A stretch of 64,000 nucleotides of DNA from Xanthostigma xanthostigma (GCA_963575645.1 OY754468.1:24824465-24888464), one strand, 5' to 3'. Counted from the first letter of the stretch, positions 1 through 11,575 are shown. The notes: generated from the sequence alone by a model not told the origin. A program made the numbers and translations.

Positions 1-893
1 TGCTAAAGAGAATTTAACACATTTTTGAAGATTGGAGATAGATAAAAAGTGTGAAAGCTAAAGTTGTAGAGAATTTTATCAGCTTTCATTATGTATTACA
101 ACAAAATTTCGTACTACGTACCGTTTTCGAGATGAAAGCAAAAAACCAAAAAACGGGACCTTCTTTGTGCTCCCCCCCTTCGGGCGTACCTCGGAGGGGT
201 AAGGACTTTTAGTATGTTTATCTCCTAACTAGTACAAACAAAGTTCCTAAGTCAAATGTTCTGCTTTCAACTTTTCCATCTAGAAATTATTCGTTGCTTA
301 AGCTACTACGTATATATGACCGAACGTGAATTGTTATATTATTATACAAATATACTTACTTATTATGATGTAAAAAAATAGAGATACGCTAGTGTATATG
401 CTTGCCATAAGTGAAAGTGTCCTCAGTTAGGAGAGAGAACGTTGCGGAAAACAAGAAATTTATTTACTCAAATCAGCATTGTTTTGCATCATTAATTACC
501 ATAGAGATAAGGAACTGTTCTCTCTCTCTTAATTGCAGACACTTTCTCTGCACTCTCGCGTACTCTATTGTAATATCTCTATGTGTAAAAATCAGCTATT
601 TTATAGAAGGTACGTGCAAAAAATATAGTATGTATCTTGTACTGGTCAAATCGCAGACTTTTGTGTAACATACTGTCACAACTCGTAATATAATTACTGA
701 ATTTACGTACGAGACACATAAACCACTATTAATTTATCAAACGTACGTATATAAAAAAAATCTAAAAAGTAAAAATTTCAAAGGCAAAGTTGCATTACTT
801 AATTATTCTATTTATTAAACATTACGAAACCTTTTAAAGTTTCTGTATAACAAAGTTTATTGTTTTATTCATTTAAATATTAAATATTAATTA
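1..893. other. 3' flank of the AK gene, no gene seen
   Basis: AT-rich sequence downstream of the last AK exon. I see no coding exon. On the minus strand AATAAA signals lie at about 856-861 and a few bases further downstream, within 40 bases of the AK stop codon, and are plausible poly(A) signals. The rest, including a C-rich patch near 170-200, I do not recognise. Confidence 0.5.
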
Positions 894-965
894 TTACTTT
901 TTGATACCATCTAAGTGCTTCACAACTTCGGCAAATATATCAGAAACTGCTATTTCGGCATTGAT
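894..965 (-). CDS. Adenylate kinase (AK5-like), last exon of AK domain C
   Basis: Terminal exon of an adenylate kinase. Read on the minus strand it follows a CAG acceptor at 966-968 and encodes 23 residues beginning INAEIAVSDIFAEVVKH, then TAA at 894-896. It matches the C-terminal helix of AK1/AK5-type kinases, where the segment NAE...D.+F.EV follows the LID and core helices. The exon enters in phase 0, agreeing with the phase-0 donor of the previous exon at 1878. AATAAA signals lie just downstream. Seen: reading frame, splice acceptor and stop. Known: family C-terminus. Inferred: the exon joins 1878-2084. Confidence 0.88.
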   Translation of the reverse strand: MNAEIAVSDIFAEVVKHLDGIKK

Positions 966-1039
966 CTGAAAAATATAAAAAAATTCCAACTAATCTAGCG
1001 ATAGAATCATTCCAACTTAAAAAAATATTGACATTTTAA

Positions 1040-1560
1040 CATATTATAATAAATAAAATAAAATGTCTATTGACGCGTCCGGTGACGCGGGTAACAGCTA
1101 GTAATAAATATAATTCGTTTGCATAATTTCATAATATGGTTTCATATGTAAAAATTAACCAAAGCATGCTTGTCAGCTACCGAATTTATTTTTGACACAT
1201 CTTCATGTCAAAAGAACATCTGATTTATTTTAATTTTCAAAATATTTCCGAAACTATAAAGTTTAGAAAAAAAATTTTTTTTTGAAAACTTTCTTGGAAA
1301 AATAAATAGAATAATGAACCGTTATGAAAAGTATACAATCATTATATAAAAAACAACGTTATAGCGTATATCTCTTTTGTGCATGCACCGATTTTCCCCA
1401 AAAACTTCATAATATATGAAACATCGTACCAAAATTTGGTTTCGATCCGCTCAGCCGTTTGACCTGAATCGTGCTTACAGACAAGGAGACCAACAGACTT
1501 TAAAATATTGTAAAAAGTGAATTTTGACCTGAATTAGTACCGCCCATTATTTTGTGGAGT
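1040..1560 (+). repeat. Helitron-like junction and repeat family R1, copy 1
   Basis: Contains GACGCGGGTAACAGCTAGT ending near 1101, the GC-hairpin plus CTAGT terminus typical of Helitron 3' ends. It is followed by a block with ACCGTTATGAAAAGTATAC, GCATGCACCGATTTTCCCC and GTGAATTTTGACCTGAA. The same order of blocks recurs near 10905-11575 and 48270-48840, with partial copies near 16970-17310 and 55318-55810. It lies in the AK intron between 965 and 1878. Confidence 0.6.
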
Positions 1561-1877
1561 TGAGACGGTAATAGATTATTAATGATTATAGTAGACACGT
1601 ATCAAGAGAAGCGTTGTAAAATTTACATAATATAATATGGCCCATCTCAGTAAATAGCAAGTGTCGTCAAAAAGTTCTTCCTCTCGTACATTTAATTTCT
1701 TTGAAAATTTGCTTTATCTATAGTTAACGGAGAGGGATCAGGACCTCCGTTCTAAATACGTTGTTGGTCATCCAAGACCCCATCGAAAAATGATAGTTGA
1801 ATAAAAGAGGATAAATCATTTACTTTTTTTCATATGAAAGGTAAATACATGTAATTGTAATCTGTGAAATAACTTAC

Positions 1878-2084
1878 CCTTTTGAGTTTTTCGGGGTATT
1901 GTGCAAGTATTTGGTCGTTATTATTGTTAAAAGTTTTCAATCGCAGTTTGATTGTTTCGGCATTATCGTCAGCTCTTCCTGACGTTTCGGCGCGTCCCAA
2001 CAACCTTTTAACAAGGGTTTCTTCACTGGCTTCGAAATATAATATTATGTCAACCGGCGCGATCTGCTTTTCGAATTCGATACC
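1878..2084 (-). CDS. Adenylate kinase (AK5-like), AK domain C, LID and core exon
   Basis: Internal exon of 69 codons, phase 0 at both ends, between acceptor TTTTGCAG (2085-2092) and donor GTAAGT (1872-1877). It starts GIEFEKQIAPVDIILYFEAS and continues through KRLLGRAETSGRADDN, the AK1-type LID with both catalytic arginines and the DD pair, then ETIKLRL and the helix that packs under the LID. Joined to the exon at 2759-3106 it follows YPREKEQ exactly as in AK1 and AK5, and the exon at 894-965 completes the domain. Adenylate kinases transfer phosphate between ATP and AMP. All residues needed for catalysis that I can check are present here, unlike domains A and B of the same gene. Confidence 0.93.
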
Positions 2085-2195
2085 CTGCAAAAGATTTTGT
2101 TTGTCAAAATCAAGCAACAGAAAATAAGCAAGATTATTTTGGCATAAAAGATCGGGTATCGGTAGACAGTGGTTCACCGTATAAAATGAATCATA

Positions 2196-2682
2196 CAGTG
2201 GCACCTCGACATACGAGTGCCCCAACATACGAGTTTTCGAAATACGAGCCGGTGAGCGAGTGATTTTTTGCTTTGAGTTACGAGCGAAATTCGAGATACG
2301 AGTTCGGTTTAGCAGGTTTAATGACACTTGCCTAACTCATTTCCGGAACATTCCGAGAGGGAGGAAGAAACAAACCTCCTTGGACATGTTTTTTTCTAAA
2401 CGGCCTACAGGTGAAAGCAAGAAAAATGTAGCGAAAAAGGCAAAGACCAGTGAGGATATCTAATTTATTTCTTTACATTCTCTTTTTTGTTTTTGTACAA
2501 TAAATATTTGTCATTTATAAATACGTTTTTATTATTCAAACTGGGGTGACATTTTGGGGGTTGGAACGGATTAATGGTAGTTCAATTGTTTTGTATGGGG
2601 AAATTTGCTTCGAGATAGGAGTAATTTCAAGATACGAGCAAGGTTGCGGAACGAATTAAACTCGTATGTCGAGGTACCACTG
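2196..2682 (+). mobile_element. Pogo/Tigger-type deletion derivative with TA duplication
   Basis: Terminal inverted repeats of about 25 bp, starting CAGTGGCACCTCGACATACG on the left and mirrored on the right, are flanked by TA at 2194-2195 and 2683-2684. CAGTGG(T/C)ACCTCGAC is the recognisable Tigger/pogo terminus. Inside, an ORF ending at 2463 contains KQTSLDMFFSKRP and KKNVAKKAKTSED, which resembles the C-terminal tail of Tigger/Jerky-family transposases, so this is an internally deleted relic. It sits in the AK intron between 2084 and 2759. Confidence 0.82.
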
Positions 2683-2758
2683 TATAATAAAATATTAATA
2701 GTTTCAACAATAACCTATTTCTATAATAAAACGATAAGTAAAAAGTTAGTGGCCTTAC

Positions 2759-3106
2759 CTGTTCTTTTTCTCTTGGATATCCGTCAATAAGAAATCCTTT
2801 CGCCGTCGGCGCAGCCTTGATCATTGCTTCTTTCAGCAAATCGAGTACGACGCTCATTGGTACGAGTTCGCCGCGTTCCATGATGGCGGTAAGGTTTTTG
2901 CCGCGCTCGCTACCGCTCTGTACTTCGGCACGTAGCAAGTCGCCGGTCGAAAGGTGTGTAAAGCCATATTTCTCCACGATGCGTTCACACTGAGTGCCTT
3001 TACCGGAACCCGGACCTCCCAGAACCCATACTATTGGCAGTTTAGTGTCTCCTAACGGGCTCATATTAGTTTCTTTCGCTTGAAGCCGCTTTTCAGCCTC
3101 TTGAGC
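2759..3106 (-). CDS. Adenylate kinase (AK5-like), AK domain C, P-loop exon
   Basis: Internal exon of 116 codons, phase 0 at both ends. The acceptor is CACAG at 3107-3111 and the donor is GTAAGG at 2753-2758. The protein starts with a short charged linker ([18 protein letters not shown]), then [20 protein letters not shown], an intact Walker A loop, then [13 protein letters not shown] (AMP-binding), a GELVP segment, and [10 protein letters not shown] at the end (Walker-B-like and AMP site). This is a complete catalytic half of a short-type cytosolic AK. An internal ATG (3060-3062) could start a domain-C-only protein, but the frame is open through it to a clean acceptor, so I prefer splicing from upstream. 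The next exon upstream that I can support lies 34.7 kb away. Confidence 0.92.
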
Positions 3107-3410
3107 CTGTGCGTAACATATAAAGAGCTACCTACATTAGTGTCCGGTCTTTAAAACATTTCTTATTAAATTAAATTAGTCAAATTATGTTGATTGTTTA
3201 ATGTTTATTATATGATAATAATTCCTTTCATTATTAACAAATAGTTGGTTAATGTTTCGATTCGCAACAATAAGGTATATGCACAATTTTTGAAAATATT
3301 CAAAATTAATTATACATTCTTATTGAATTAAAAAATAAATATTTTTTTTGGGCAAGATATTTTGTTTAATCAAACGCGCCATTTTTGCGCGGTATTTCTG
3401 TGACATCATT
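3107..3410. other. Intron sequence, nothing recognised
   Basis: AT-rich intron sequence directly upstream of the domain C acceptor. No exon, repeat terminus or RNA gene is recognised. Confidence 0.4.
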
Positions 3411-3739
3411 GTATAATACGCGCCACGGATCTAAAAAGTTTGGAAGTTAGTCACAAACAGCGTTGCAAAGGCACATTTTAGAGCCGTTGTGACTCCCACC
3501 ACCTCCCAGCTACCTGCACGGAACCTGCGCTCGTCGGTGATTGGCCGTGATCGCTCGTTGCCTTTGTCACTTGTCGCTTTCTTGCTTTAAAGTACAGTCG
3601 AGTACGCTATTGTCGAGTTGTTATTGTTATTTTAGTTTTGTTGAGTTGCGAGTTTGTAGTTTTTCAACAAACTGTACAAGCGCAAGCTCGCATTCGCATC
3701 TAACTTCCGAGCTTTTTACATTCGTGGCGCGTATTATAC
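3411..3739. mobile_element. MITE with about 40-bp inverted repeats
   Basis: GTATAATACGCGCCACG at 3411 is mirrored by CGTGGCGCGTATTATAC ending at 3739, and the match continues inward with mismatches to CGGAAGTTAG. The interior is more GC-rich than its surroundings. No coding capacity is seen. The superfamily is unclear. Confidence 0.7.
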
Positions 3740-4081
3740 ATGTTAACAATTGCAATTATTCTATGGCAACCATAATATTATGTTTGTGTGTATTTTGATG
3801 ATACACTACGGTCTAATAAATAGCATTGCGTTTCGATATTTTATATTTTGCGCGTATTTATTGCATTTTTGTTTAATTAATATTTATTATTCAGCAAAAC
3901 TTTAAAAAGAAAAAGCTATTTAGGTATAGTTTTATCAATTGCAATAAAGATTACAAAAAATAATAGTTGAACTAAATATAAGTTACATGCATATTGGTAC
4001 TTTTGTTGGATTGTAGAAAGCATTGTCAAAACTTCTAATTTAACAATGACCTTAGATTATGATCACACATATTTTACGATA

Positions 4082-4156
4082 AGGCCTAGTTTACAGAAAC
4101 TGTAAACGCGCGTTGGGCCAACGCGCGTTGAACGCCTCTCATATAAACTAGGCCTA
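4082..4156. repeat. Short palindromic MITE
   Basis: AGGCCTAGTTTACA on the left and TATAAACTAGGCCTA on the right enclose a GC-rich hairpin, AACGCGCGTT-GGGCC-AACGCGCGTT. At about 75 bp it is a minimal foldback element. Confidence 0.6.
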
Positions 4157-4492
4157 AGAAAAGCATTGCCGAATTTGAAATAGATCCTGCTCGAAAAATA
4201 TTTTATCTATTAGGTAATTAACATAATTTTTTGTACAATTCTCAGTTAGTAACAATATTTTTCTATGTATATCGATAAAAATTTAGCGTGAAAAACTATG
4301 TTTTTCTAAGTAGATAAATAATTTGTCTTCGTGTGAGTACGATCTGATGTACTACATGTTGCGAAGTTTCACAACGACATTAAATTGTTTCTGCATATAT
4401 AAAAACTGTAATTATAAGATCGTATTCTAAGATCATTGTCCAATTAAATTTTTTGACAATACTTTTTGCAACCCAACATTAGAATACACATA

Positions 4493-4971
4493 GTGGCGTG
4501 TGTGAGTCGGACAAACATGTAAATATTTTGAACGAGATTATCCCCCTCCTCCCGATTTCAAGGATGCTGAACATGGTGGTGATATTAAAATTTTTCTCTT
4601 TGGGTCTTTGGGGTTGAGTAACCCGCCAAAACGGCCAAATACTATCCCCGAACAGGTTTAAATGCGCAGCATTACGTTATTCCCTTTCCGAAAAAAAAAT
4701 TTTTTTCCCTGTTTTTGACGTTGCTGATCTAGGTGTGGTGTTGAAAATTGCCGCTGACTCTCATCAACCTCTTCACTGGCCAAATCTCACCCCCGAAACG
4801 GGTGAATTTTTTTCCTGTTTTTTGGATGCTGAGTATGGTGGAGGGATTGGTGAAAGCTGACGGCAATTTTCAACCGTGCTCAGAATCCTCAAAAACAGGG
4901 GGGGGGAGTAATCGTGTTCCGGCTCAAAATATTTACATTTTTCGAGGTTTTTTCCGACTCACACACGCCAC
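4493..4971. mobile_element. MITE with TA duplication
   Basis: Inverted termini GTGGCGTGTGTGAGTCGGA, perfect on both sides, are flanked by TA (4491-4492 and 4972-4973). The interior holds two related GC-rich segments, each with GGATGCTGA(A/G)(C/T)ATGGTG. The TA target site points to a Tc1/mariner-type mobiliser. No transposase is seen. Confidence 0.78.
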
Positions 4972-5137
4972 TAACACGATTAAACGAAAGTTCATGCATA
5001 GCAAACCGAGTCTTCGTTTATTATTGAAATTTTTAAAGTTCGGTTAGCTTTGTGCCTAGATAGGTAGATTTAGAGCGAGTTTCGCAAAATTGTTTTAAGA
5101 TTATTTAAAGCGTGTAACATTGTTGCGTTTATAAAGG

Positions 5138-5668
5138 GTGGGCCAGAAAGGCGTGCGATTTTAAAAACACTCTTGCGTTTGAACCTTATGAGAGGGGGCT
5201 GCGCGGGTGGTGGGGTTGAGAAGCTCGGTTCTCGGAAATTTAGTCGCGATGGATCACTTCACCGGAGCGCAACGTGCATTCTGTGTTAAACATTATTACA
5301 AAAATGGCGATTCGTGCGTTATTGTTCGGCGTGAGTTTGGATTCCATGACCTAAATCAGTGTCCGAAGGAAAGTGTGATTCGATCGTGGGTCAGAAAGTT
5401 CGAAGCAACTGGTTCGGTTCTCAAACAGAAGCCTGCGGGACACTCAGGTCAACAAGAACGGAAGACACAATTGAACAAGTTAGAGCTTCAGTTCAACGTA
5501 ATCCTGGACTATCGACTCGCAAGCGATCAGCCGATAATATCGATTACATCGATCCATCGCGACTAAATTTCCGAGAACCGAGCTTCTCAACCCCACCACC
5601 CGCGCAGCCCCCTCTCATAAGGTTCAAACGCAAGAGTGTTTTTAAAATCGCACGCCTTTCTGGCCCAC
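5138..5668 (+). mobile_element. Mariner-like derivative, 118-bp inverted repeats and HTH relic
   Basis: The 118-bp ends (5138-5255 and 5551-5668) appear to be perfect inverted copies starting GTGGGCCAGAAAGGCGTGCG. From 5249 an ORF reads MDHFTGAQRAFCVKHYYKNG and then a helix-turn-helix segment ending SWVRKFEATGSVLKQKPAG, the DUF4817-type N-terminus found with insect mariner/SETMAR-like proteins. Homology then moves to another frame (RTEDTIEQVRASVQRNPG, near 5462-5515), so the ORF is frameshifted as well as cut off. The flanks share TTATAA-like sequence, but an exact duplication is not clear. Confidence 0.75.
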
Positions 5669-6287
5669 TCGTTATAAGGAGCTCTTTATTGTTTTTAATT
5701 TGCATTGCAGTCAACATCTACCTCGAATATTGGTACAGAATATGTCTTTAAATTAACAACTGACATAAATGTGATAAAGTAAAAGAGAAAAATACGTGTT
5801 TTACTAAAAATATTTTTAAATTAAATATGTCAATCTGACATTTAAATGGTTCATATCAAACAAACCAAAATTAATTTAGTGAAAAAGAAATCAGCTGTTA
5901 ATGATGATGCAATCATTTGACAGCAACAATGCGACCTTATTTTTTAAATGTTAGCTTCTTTCACAAATTATGTGTCTAATTATAATAAAATAGAAGGATT
6001 TGTATACCTTAGATATATCTTTAGTACATGCACATTTTTTCTTCATAATATTAAAAAAAAGATAGCATGAATTCCGAATAAATCAATTTTCAATTTAAGT
6101 CAATTGACACAAGAATATACATCTTTTTAGTTTGCAAAAATCTATGAATTCACTTGAATAATTATATTCATTGTCTGTTTTTTGACAGATTTGAAAAAAG
6201 GCAAAAACAATAAACAGACTGAAAATCAAGTTTTCTGTTATAGTGTAGATAGCTGTGGAAACTTATTTTCTTTTGTCGTAAATGTAA
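5669..6287. other. No gene seen
   Basis: AT-rich intronic sequence between two DNA elements. I recognise nothing in it. Confidence 0.4.
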
Positions 6288-7204
6288 AGGCCGCTAAACA
6301 CGAGGCTGGTTTTGCCGCTGGAATCACTGCTGGGACTTGTGCTGGTTGGCGTGCTGACTGCGAAGACGTAAATGACGTCACGGCGGGCCCGCGTGCGTAT
6401 TTACAAGATAGATTTTAAAATTAGAACCGGGGCTTGTTTTTAGCAAAACCAATCAGAAAACAGTATTTTCTCACGTGAGCGACATGGGCAAACGTCCATA
6501 AACAAACACGGCGTCATAGCGTGTGTTCTGTTCAGAGACAACAAACGAACTATCACTGCGCGCGCACCAAAATCATCTATCAAAACTAACGTGACTAACG
6601 TCCCACTTTGAGCGGGACAGTCCTGCTTTTAAGCTAAGTGTCCCGCTGTTCCAAAAATACGTCAAAATGTCTCGCTTTGACAAAACACAAACGTAGCAGC
6701 AAGCAAGTTTTGTCGCCCGCAATAAAGCAGTAGAATAAGAAAAAAAAAATGATAGATTCAGAAATTAAATAAAAGAGTTTACAAAAAGTATATAAATCAC
6801 TTTTAACGCTTGCACAAATTCGTTGCCTATTGTCAGTTTTGACAGGTCCTGATTCAGTCTCACTACCAAAGTCTTCATACTCTGCTGATATGTCATTTCA
6901 ATTAACAGTAATAAATTAAGGGTATCCCGTTCTGAAGAAAAAAATAAATGGTTCTTATTTACAGTTTTGATCATTTCACATTTCATAACTATATTGCAAA
7001 CATGTGTTTTATTTTTAAAACAATAACAATTTAAGGATGTCCCGCTCGGAGAAAAAAAATTTCACGTTAATCAAAACACGCATAGTGTGAAGCAAAAGTA
7101 TAAAAGTCATCACGAAACCCATAGCACAACAGCACCCTTGAAACCTAGCAGTCAGATGATCAGAACTATAGCGGAAAAACCAGCCTCGTGTGGAGCTGCA
7201 GCCT
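6288..7204. mobile_element. Harbinger-like element with TAA duplication
   Basis: Left end AGGCCGCTAAACACGAGGCT and right end (inverted) AGGCTGCAGCTCCACACGAG share about 30 bases and are flanked by TAA (6285-6287 and 7205-7207), the 3-bp target preferred by PIF/Harbinger. Inside (about 6595-7050) are several TGTCCCGCT-type motifs like those of the hAT MITE at 32074, which suggests a nested or composite element. No transposase is seen. Confidence 0.55.
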
Positions 7205-7224
7205 TAAAAGTATCCGATACAAAA

Positions 7225-7560
7225 AGTGTATCCCAGCAAAAACATAAATGTGAAAAAGGGAGCCAAGTTCAATATTAAAAATATTATTTTCATACTGTGA
7301 AAAATGGGGCCATACCTCAATACAAAAAGAATTGAGATCTAAAAGGGTGCCAAGTTTTCACTTGGCAGGTTTTCGTGTTTTATATTATGATTTATACCTA
7401 AACATCATGTTTATAATATGTGTGAAAACTTGGCAGCCTTTTAGATCTCAATTCTTTTTGTATTTAGGTATGGCCCCATTTTTCACAGTATGAAAATAAT
7501 ATTTTTAATATTGTGAACTTGGCTCCCTTTTTCACATTTATGTTTTTGCTGGGATACACT
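7225..7560. repeat. Foldback element with about 135-bp arms
   Basis: The arm from 7225 (AGTGTATCCCAGCAAAAACA) is repeated inverted to 7560 with only a few differences, including a 2-base indel. The loop is only about 60 bases. It abuts the right end of the preceding element. Confidence 0.8.
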
Positions 7561-8382
7561 GTACATCGTCATTTCCACTAATCCGACAGTTGCTTGATTT
7601 TCGAGAAGGTGGATTAACAAGAGAGTACTGTATAATCGATAGGTATTTTTATTGACGTGTTTACACGACTCTACATCGTCGCAGAACTATTTTAATACGA
7701 CTATCTCTGATACGACTGCACTAAAGTATATTATACTTAAACGACAATAAAAAAGATGTTTATAAATACATTTTATAAACTTACCATTCTATCTTGTAGT
7801 TTTATTTCTTATGATTATAAAATAGAGTAGAAAGAGCAGAGAGAAAAAAGACAAGAACAGTTGTAAGGATTTTGAAAAACTGAAAATAACACAACAATAA
7901 TCTGGTCTCGTGACCCACCAGCGTATTCAGGCAGTGGCATAGATCAGGCCGATTCGCTTGTATGTTAAAAATAAATGCATTAGCGTGGGCGCTACTGACA
8001 ACAGTGGCGTTGTGACATTTTTTAAAAATGTTTGGCCGGGACTGGATACAATAATTTAATCTCAGTTTAAGCAGGATATAATATGCTAAACAAATGCAAT
8101 GGCTTTCTTGTTTAAAGTTAAAATAAACTCAAAGGCGAATTACTGCAGAGGTCTAAGATCAGCGCACCTGGGAGTTGGGCCCACTCTGTAGCACAGAAGC
8201 CCTAAGAAGTGAAATATAATACAAATTGTTACACTAGTCAAAATTGCAGTGGGCTCTAGACATACACTGAATTTTTTGTCCCACATCCTATAAAAAGTCG
8301 GTTTTTGTCTTGTTTCAATATTTTCGACATTTCGCTTGTGCGTAGCGAACTTTAGTCTTCAATAATAATGAATAGTAGTTAT
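7561..8382. other. No gene seen
   Basis: AT-rich intronic sequence. I see no exon and no clear element boundary. Confidence 0.4.
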
Positions 8383-8536
8383 AGACCAAGATCCCAGACC
8401 CGCCAGACCTACGTCATTTCAGTACTGCTAAGATTTTATCAGTAAATGTAGGTACAATATTTACTCAAAAACGTATGCCAATTTGCTAGCTTGAAAGCGG
8501 AGGCCGTTTAGAGATAACAGGTTCTTAAGGTGTTGC
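8383..8536 (+). repeat. Repeat family R2, copy 1
   Basis: Block beginning ACCAAGATCCCAGACCCGCC, followed by CAGACCTACGTCATTTCAGT and, further in, AACGTATGCCAATTTGCTAG and GCTTGAAAGCGG. The same ordered block occurs at about 25287-25545 (+), 26051-26229 (-) and 47368-47640 (+). This copy is a solo terminus. Confidence 0.7.
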
Positions 8537-9700
8537 AGAAATGTATTCGGCTATCAAGCCTGGGTGAATGGGGGGCTCTATTTAAAGATCCACACATGGA
8601 GGTGTTCTAGACACCTAAGTTTTCACTTAACAAGGCGTATTCGGGCTGGGTCCTACATACAGAACCAGGTTAATAAATAAAATTCAGATACGTACTTAAC
8701 TTTAATTTTTTAGATCCCTCTTATTTTCTTGTTGATTAAAGACACCTGTTGTTTACAATTTTGAGTCACAAATGTGTTTCTAGTACAATAAAGAAAAATA
8801 CGGTTACACTTGAGATATGAGTGATCTGTTAGATGCTCAGAATAAACTTTCAGTTTTATTTCCAGAGACTATTCAGGTTCGACTGTCTCAGTAATGTCGT
8901 AACGCCGATGCATATTATTTATAATAGAAACCATCTCGCCTATTCTTCGCCACTGATTTTAAATAGATTTTGATGAGCTGTACGTTCACAAAAAAAATAC
9001 AAAGCTAATTTCTTGCCTAACAAATAAAAGCTCTAACTATTAAATATAACGATGAACTTGATTTTAAATCGCCTTAGAGACACTTTATAGCATTAAATTT
9101 TATTTTAGTATTAAATTTGATTTTTTTAATGAACTCATTTTAAATGTTGTAGATAGTAGTTTTAAACTATTCACGTATTAAAATTTTTAATTAAATTAAA
9201 ATTTTTTGATAAAAGTATGATAATAATTGAACACCTGGTATACTTGTAAGTTTTAAATAATGCAGTCACGCAGTGCAATTCGCAAAAAAAAAACAAACGT
9301 ATAATTTGGATAGGCAGCATTTTTTGGGCTCGTAGGAGGGTCCTGGTGAGTTCAAAGCTAACTTGTGTAAATAGTTTTTGATGTGTCTGTGGCATCATGG
9401 AAGATCCGATTTTGATGAGATTTTCTTTATATGACAAAACATTTTTACAGGAAGGTTATCGGATACAAAAAAGCGGAAAAAAAACAAACAAAGGTTACTG
9501 AAAGACTCAAATGAAATGAAATATAATATACCTAGCTGTCACTTATAGGTAACTGTGGTAACATGGTAAAAAGTTTTTTATTGTTGTTTCCATGTCATAA
9601 TATTATTAATAAAAAAGTTGTAGATTAGATTTGATTGTAGATTATAGACGCTCAACATCTAAGGTTATCAGCGTCAATAAAAGTTGTAAAGAATTTTATC
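8537..9700. other. No gene seen
   Basis: AT-rich intronic sequence. Only short frames are present, without recognisable similarity or flanking splice sites. Confidence 0.4.
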
Positions 9701-9989
9701 TACAAAATTGAAATCTAAGTATAAAATATTTCTGAGACACAGCAATAACTATTATAGGTACCTAGGTATACCTTTTTTTCAAGATAGTGGTCCAGAGGCA
9801 GTGAAGATTTTCGGTACTTATTTTCCCGTAAATACCGATAGAGTTATTCGGTTTGTTATTCTAAGTAAAATTCATATATATGCAGGGGGAGGGTTCCGAT
9901 GGGTTGAAGCGGAAAATGCGTTAGAAAGTACAAATATACTGCACTTTTTTCCAGTGATAAAAATAGTTCTATTAGTGAGAAATATAGTG

Positions 9990-10745
9990 AAGTTAAGAAA
10001 AAAAAATAGTCTGGCTAATCTGTGAGTATGGGTAATATTATGTCTAGCAGGTAAAAAATTGGAAAAAAATAATCAAAACCATGCCCTTATTTTTGCAGTT
10101 CTAAAAATTTGTCAGATGATAGTTTATATTATAATTAAAGCTGCAACTATTGTCTGGCTAATGAGGAACACCCCGAAAGCCTTGCCAGACTCGTCCAACG
10201 CTATCTGGCTTGTGACTTGTGAGTCTGGCGGGGCTTTCGTGATTGTAAATGACAGCCAAACGTGTATTTTCTATGAAATTATAGTATTATTTATCATGTG
10301 ACAAATTTTTAAATCCGGGAAAATAAAAGCAAAAATTTTGTAATTTTTACGATTTTTAAGATGCCACCAGACTCATTTGCCAATTTCGTAAATCAGCTAG
10401 ACTTACTTTTGATTATAGTTTATGATAGTATCAAATGATACGTTAAATTTCAAGCATGGGAAAATAAGGGTTACGGATTTTAAAAATCGGTCAAATTTTT
10501 GCATCCGCAATTTTTCAGCCAGACTGAATTTCCTCCACTTGGGATGTGCCAGACTGTTATTTCCATTAATAAAATTATTAACTTTAATTAATGTCAAATA
10601 TTTATGTCTGGGAAAATAAGTTTTATTTTATCTAGTGAGCCCATCCGAAAATTTTAGCCAGACACAAATTGTCGTTTTGTGTCACCATCCGAACAAACTA
10701 CTTCATATTCACCGACTGGGAAAATAAGTACAAAAAAAAATTCAC
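9990..10745 (+). repeat. Divergent quasi-tandem repeat with CCAGAC and GGGAAAATAAG motifs
   Basis: GGGAAAATAAG or a close variant recurs at about 10316, 10456, 10610 and 10711. GCCAGAC/ACCAGAC motifs recur between these positions, and GTCTGG appears near 10152. Spacing is about 100-150 bases. This is an old, diverged tandem array or the repeat-rich end of a larger element. Three frames overlap it but none is convincing as coding. Confidence 0.45.
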
Positions 10746-10904
10746 TGCCTCCTTGACTATTCTCAAATACTGACATTTAAACTCACCATCTATACCCCTA
10801 CGAATGCAAGAAAAATCACTCGGTTGTATAACGAAAACAATTAATTAACATTCCTTGAAAAACAACTTCTCTCGTGAAAAAGTTTCATCTTCAAAATAGT
10901 GACA

Positions 10905-11575
10905 TTGGACATAATATTTTCTATTATAAATATAATAAAGTTTCTGTTACATGACGCGGGTAAGGGCAAGTAATAATCATTTATTAGACGTTAATCAAAG
11001 ATTTGAATAATCATTTATATTATGATATTTGCTTTTCGTTTCCATGGTTACTTATGGTTTCATATGTAAACATTAACCAAAGCGCATGTTTGCCAGCATT
11101 TCTCTTTGACAAATCAATGACTTCAGAACAAAAAAACGCCTGAATTTTATTTTCAAATTATTGTTTACCAAACTTTCGTGCAAAAGAAAATATAATAATA
11201 AATCGTTTTGAAAAGTATACATTCATAATAGAAAAAACAACGCTATAGTGCATATACTTCGGCAGTACATATACTAAAACTGGAACGATACTAAAAAAAT
11301 ACTATATCTTTTGCGCATGCGCCGATTTTACCCAAAAACAATTATTAGGGTTTTTACTAATTGTTATAAGCATGATACCAGAATTTGATTTCTAACCGCA
11401 TAGTGATTTGACATGTATTGTGCTTACAGACAAACGGACTAACAAACAAACCAACAGACTTTTTCCAAACTTGTTTTTTGGACTCGGGGGACCTCAAAAC
11501 TAAAAATATTTTAAAATAGTGAAAAGTGAATTTTGACCTAAAGTACACTTGTAGAGTTGAATGGTAAAACACCGC
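10905..11575 (+). repeat. Repeat family R1, copy 2
   Basis: Same order of blocks as 1040-1560: GACGCGGGTAA terminus (about 10953), TTATGGTTTCATATGTAAAC, TGCGCATGCGCCGATTTT (11312) and GTGAATTTTGACCTAAAG near 11526. AGACGTTAATCAAAGATTTG follows the terminus; that motif also occurs near 18525 (-), 43560 and 46655. Confidence 0.6.

Noticed and set aside
1830..2327. 165-codon minus-strand frame read as one protein
   Set aside because: Only 1878-2084 is an AK exon. The part above 2084 crosses the splice acceptor into a Tigger relic.
4748..5047. 99-codon ORF inside the TA-flanked MITE
   Set aside because: It crosses the element boundary at 4971 and has no recognisable domain.
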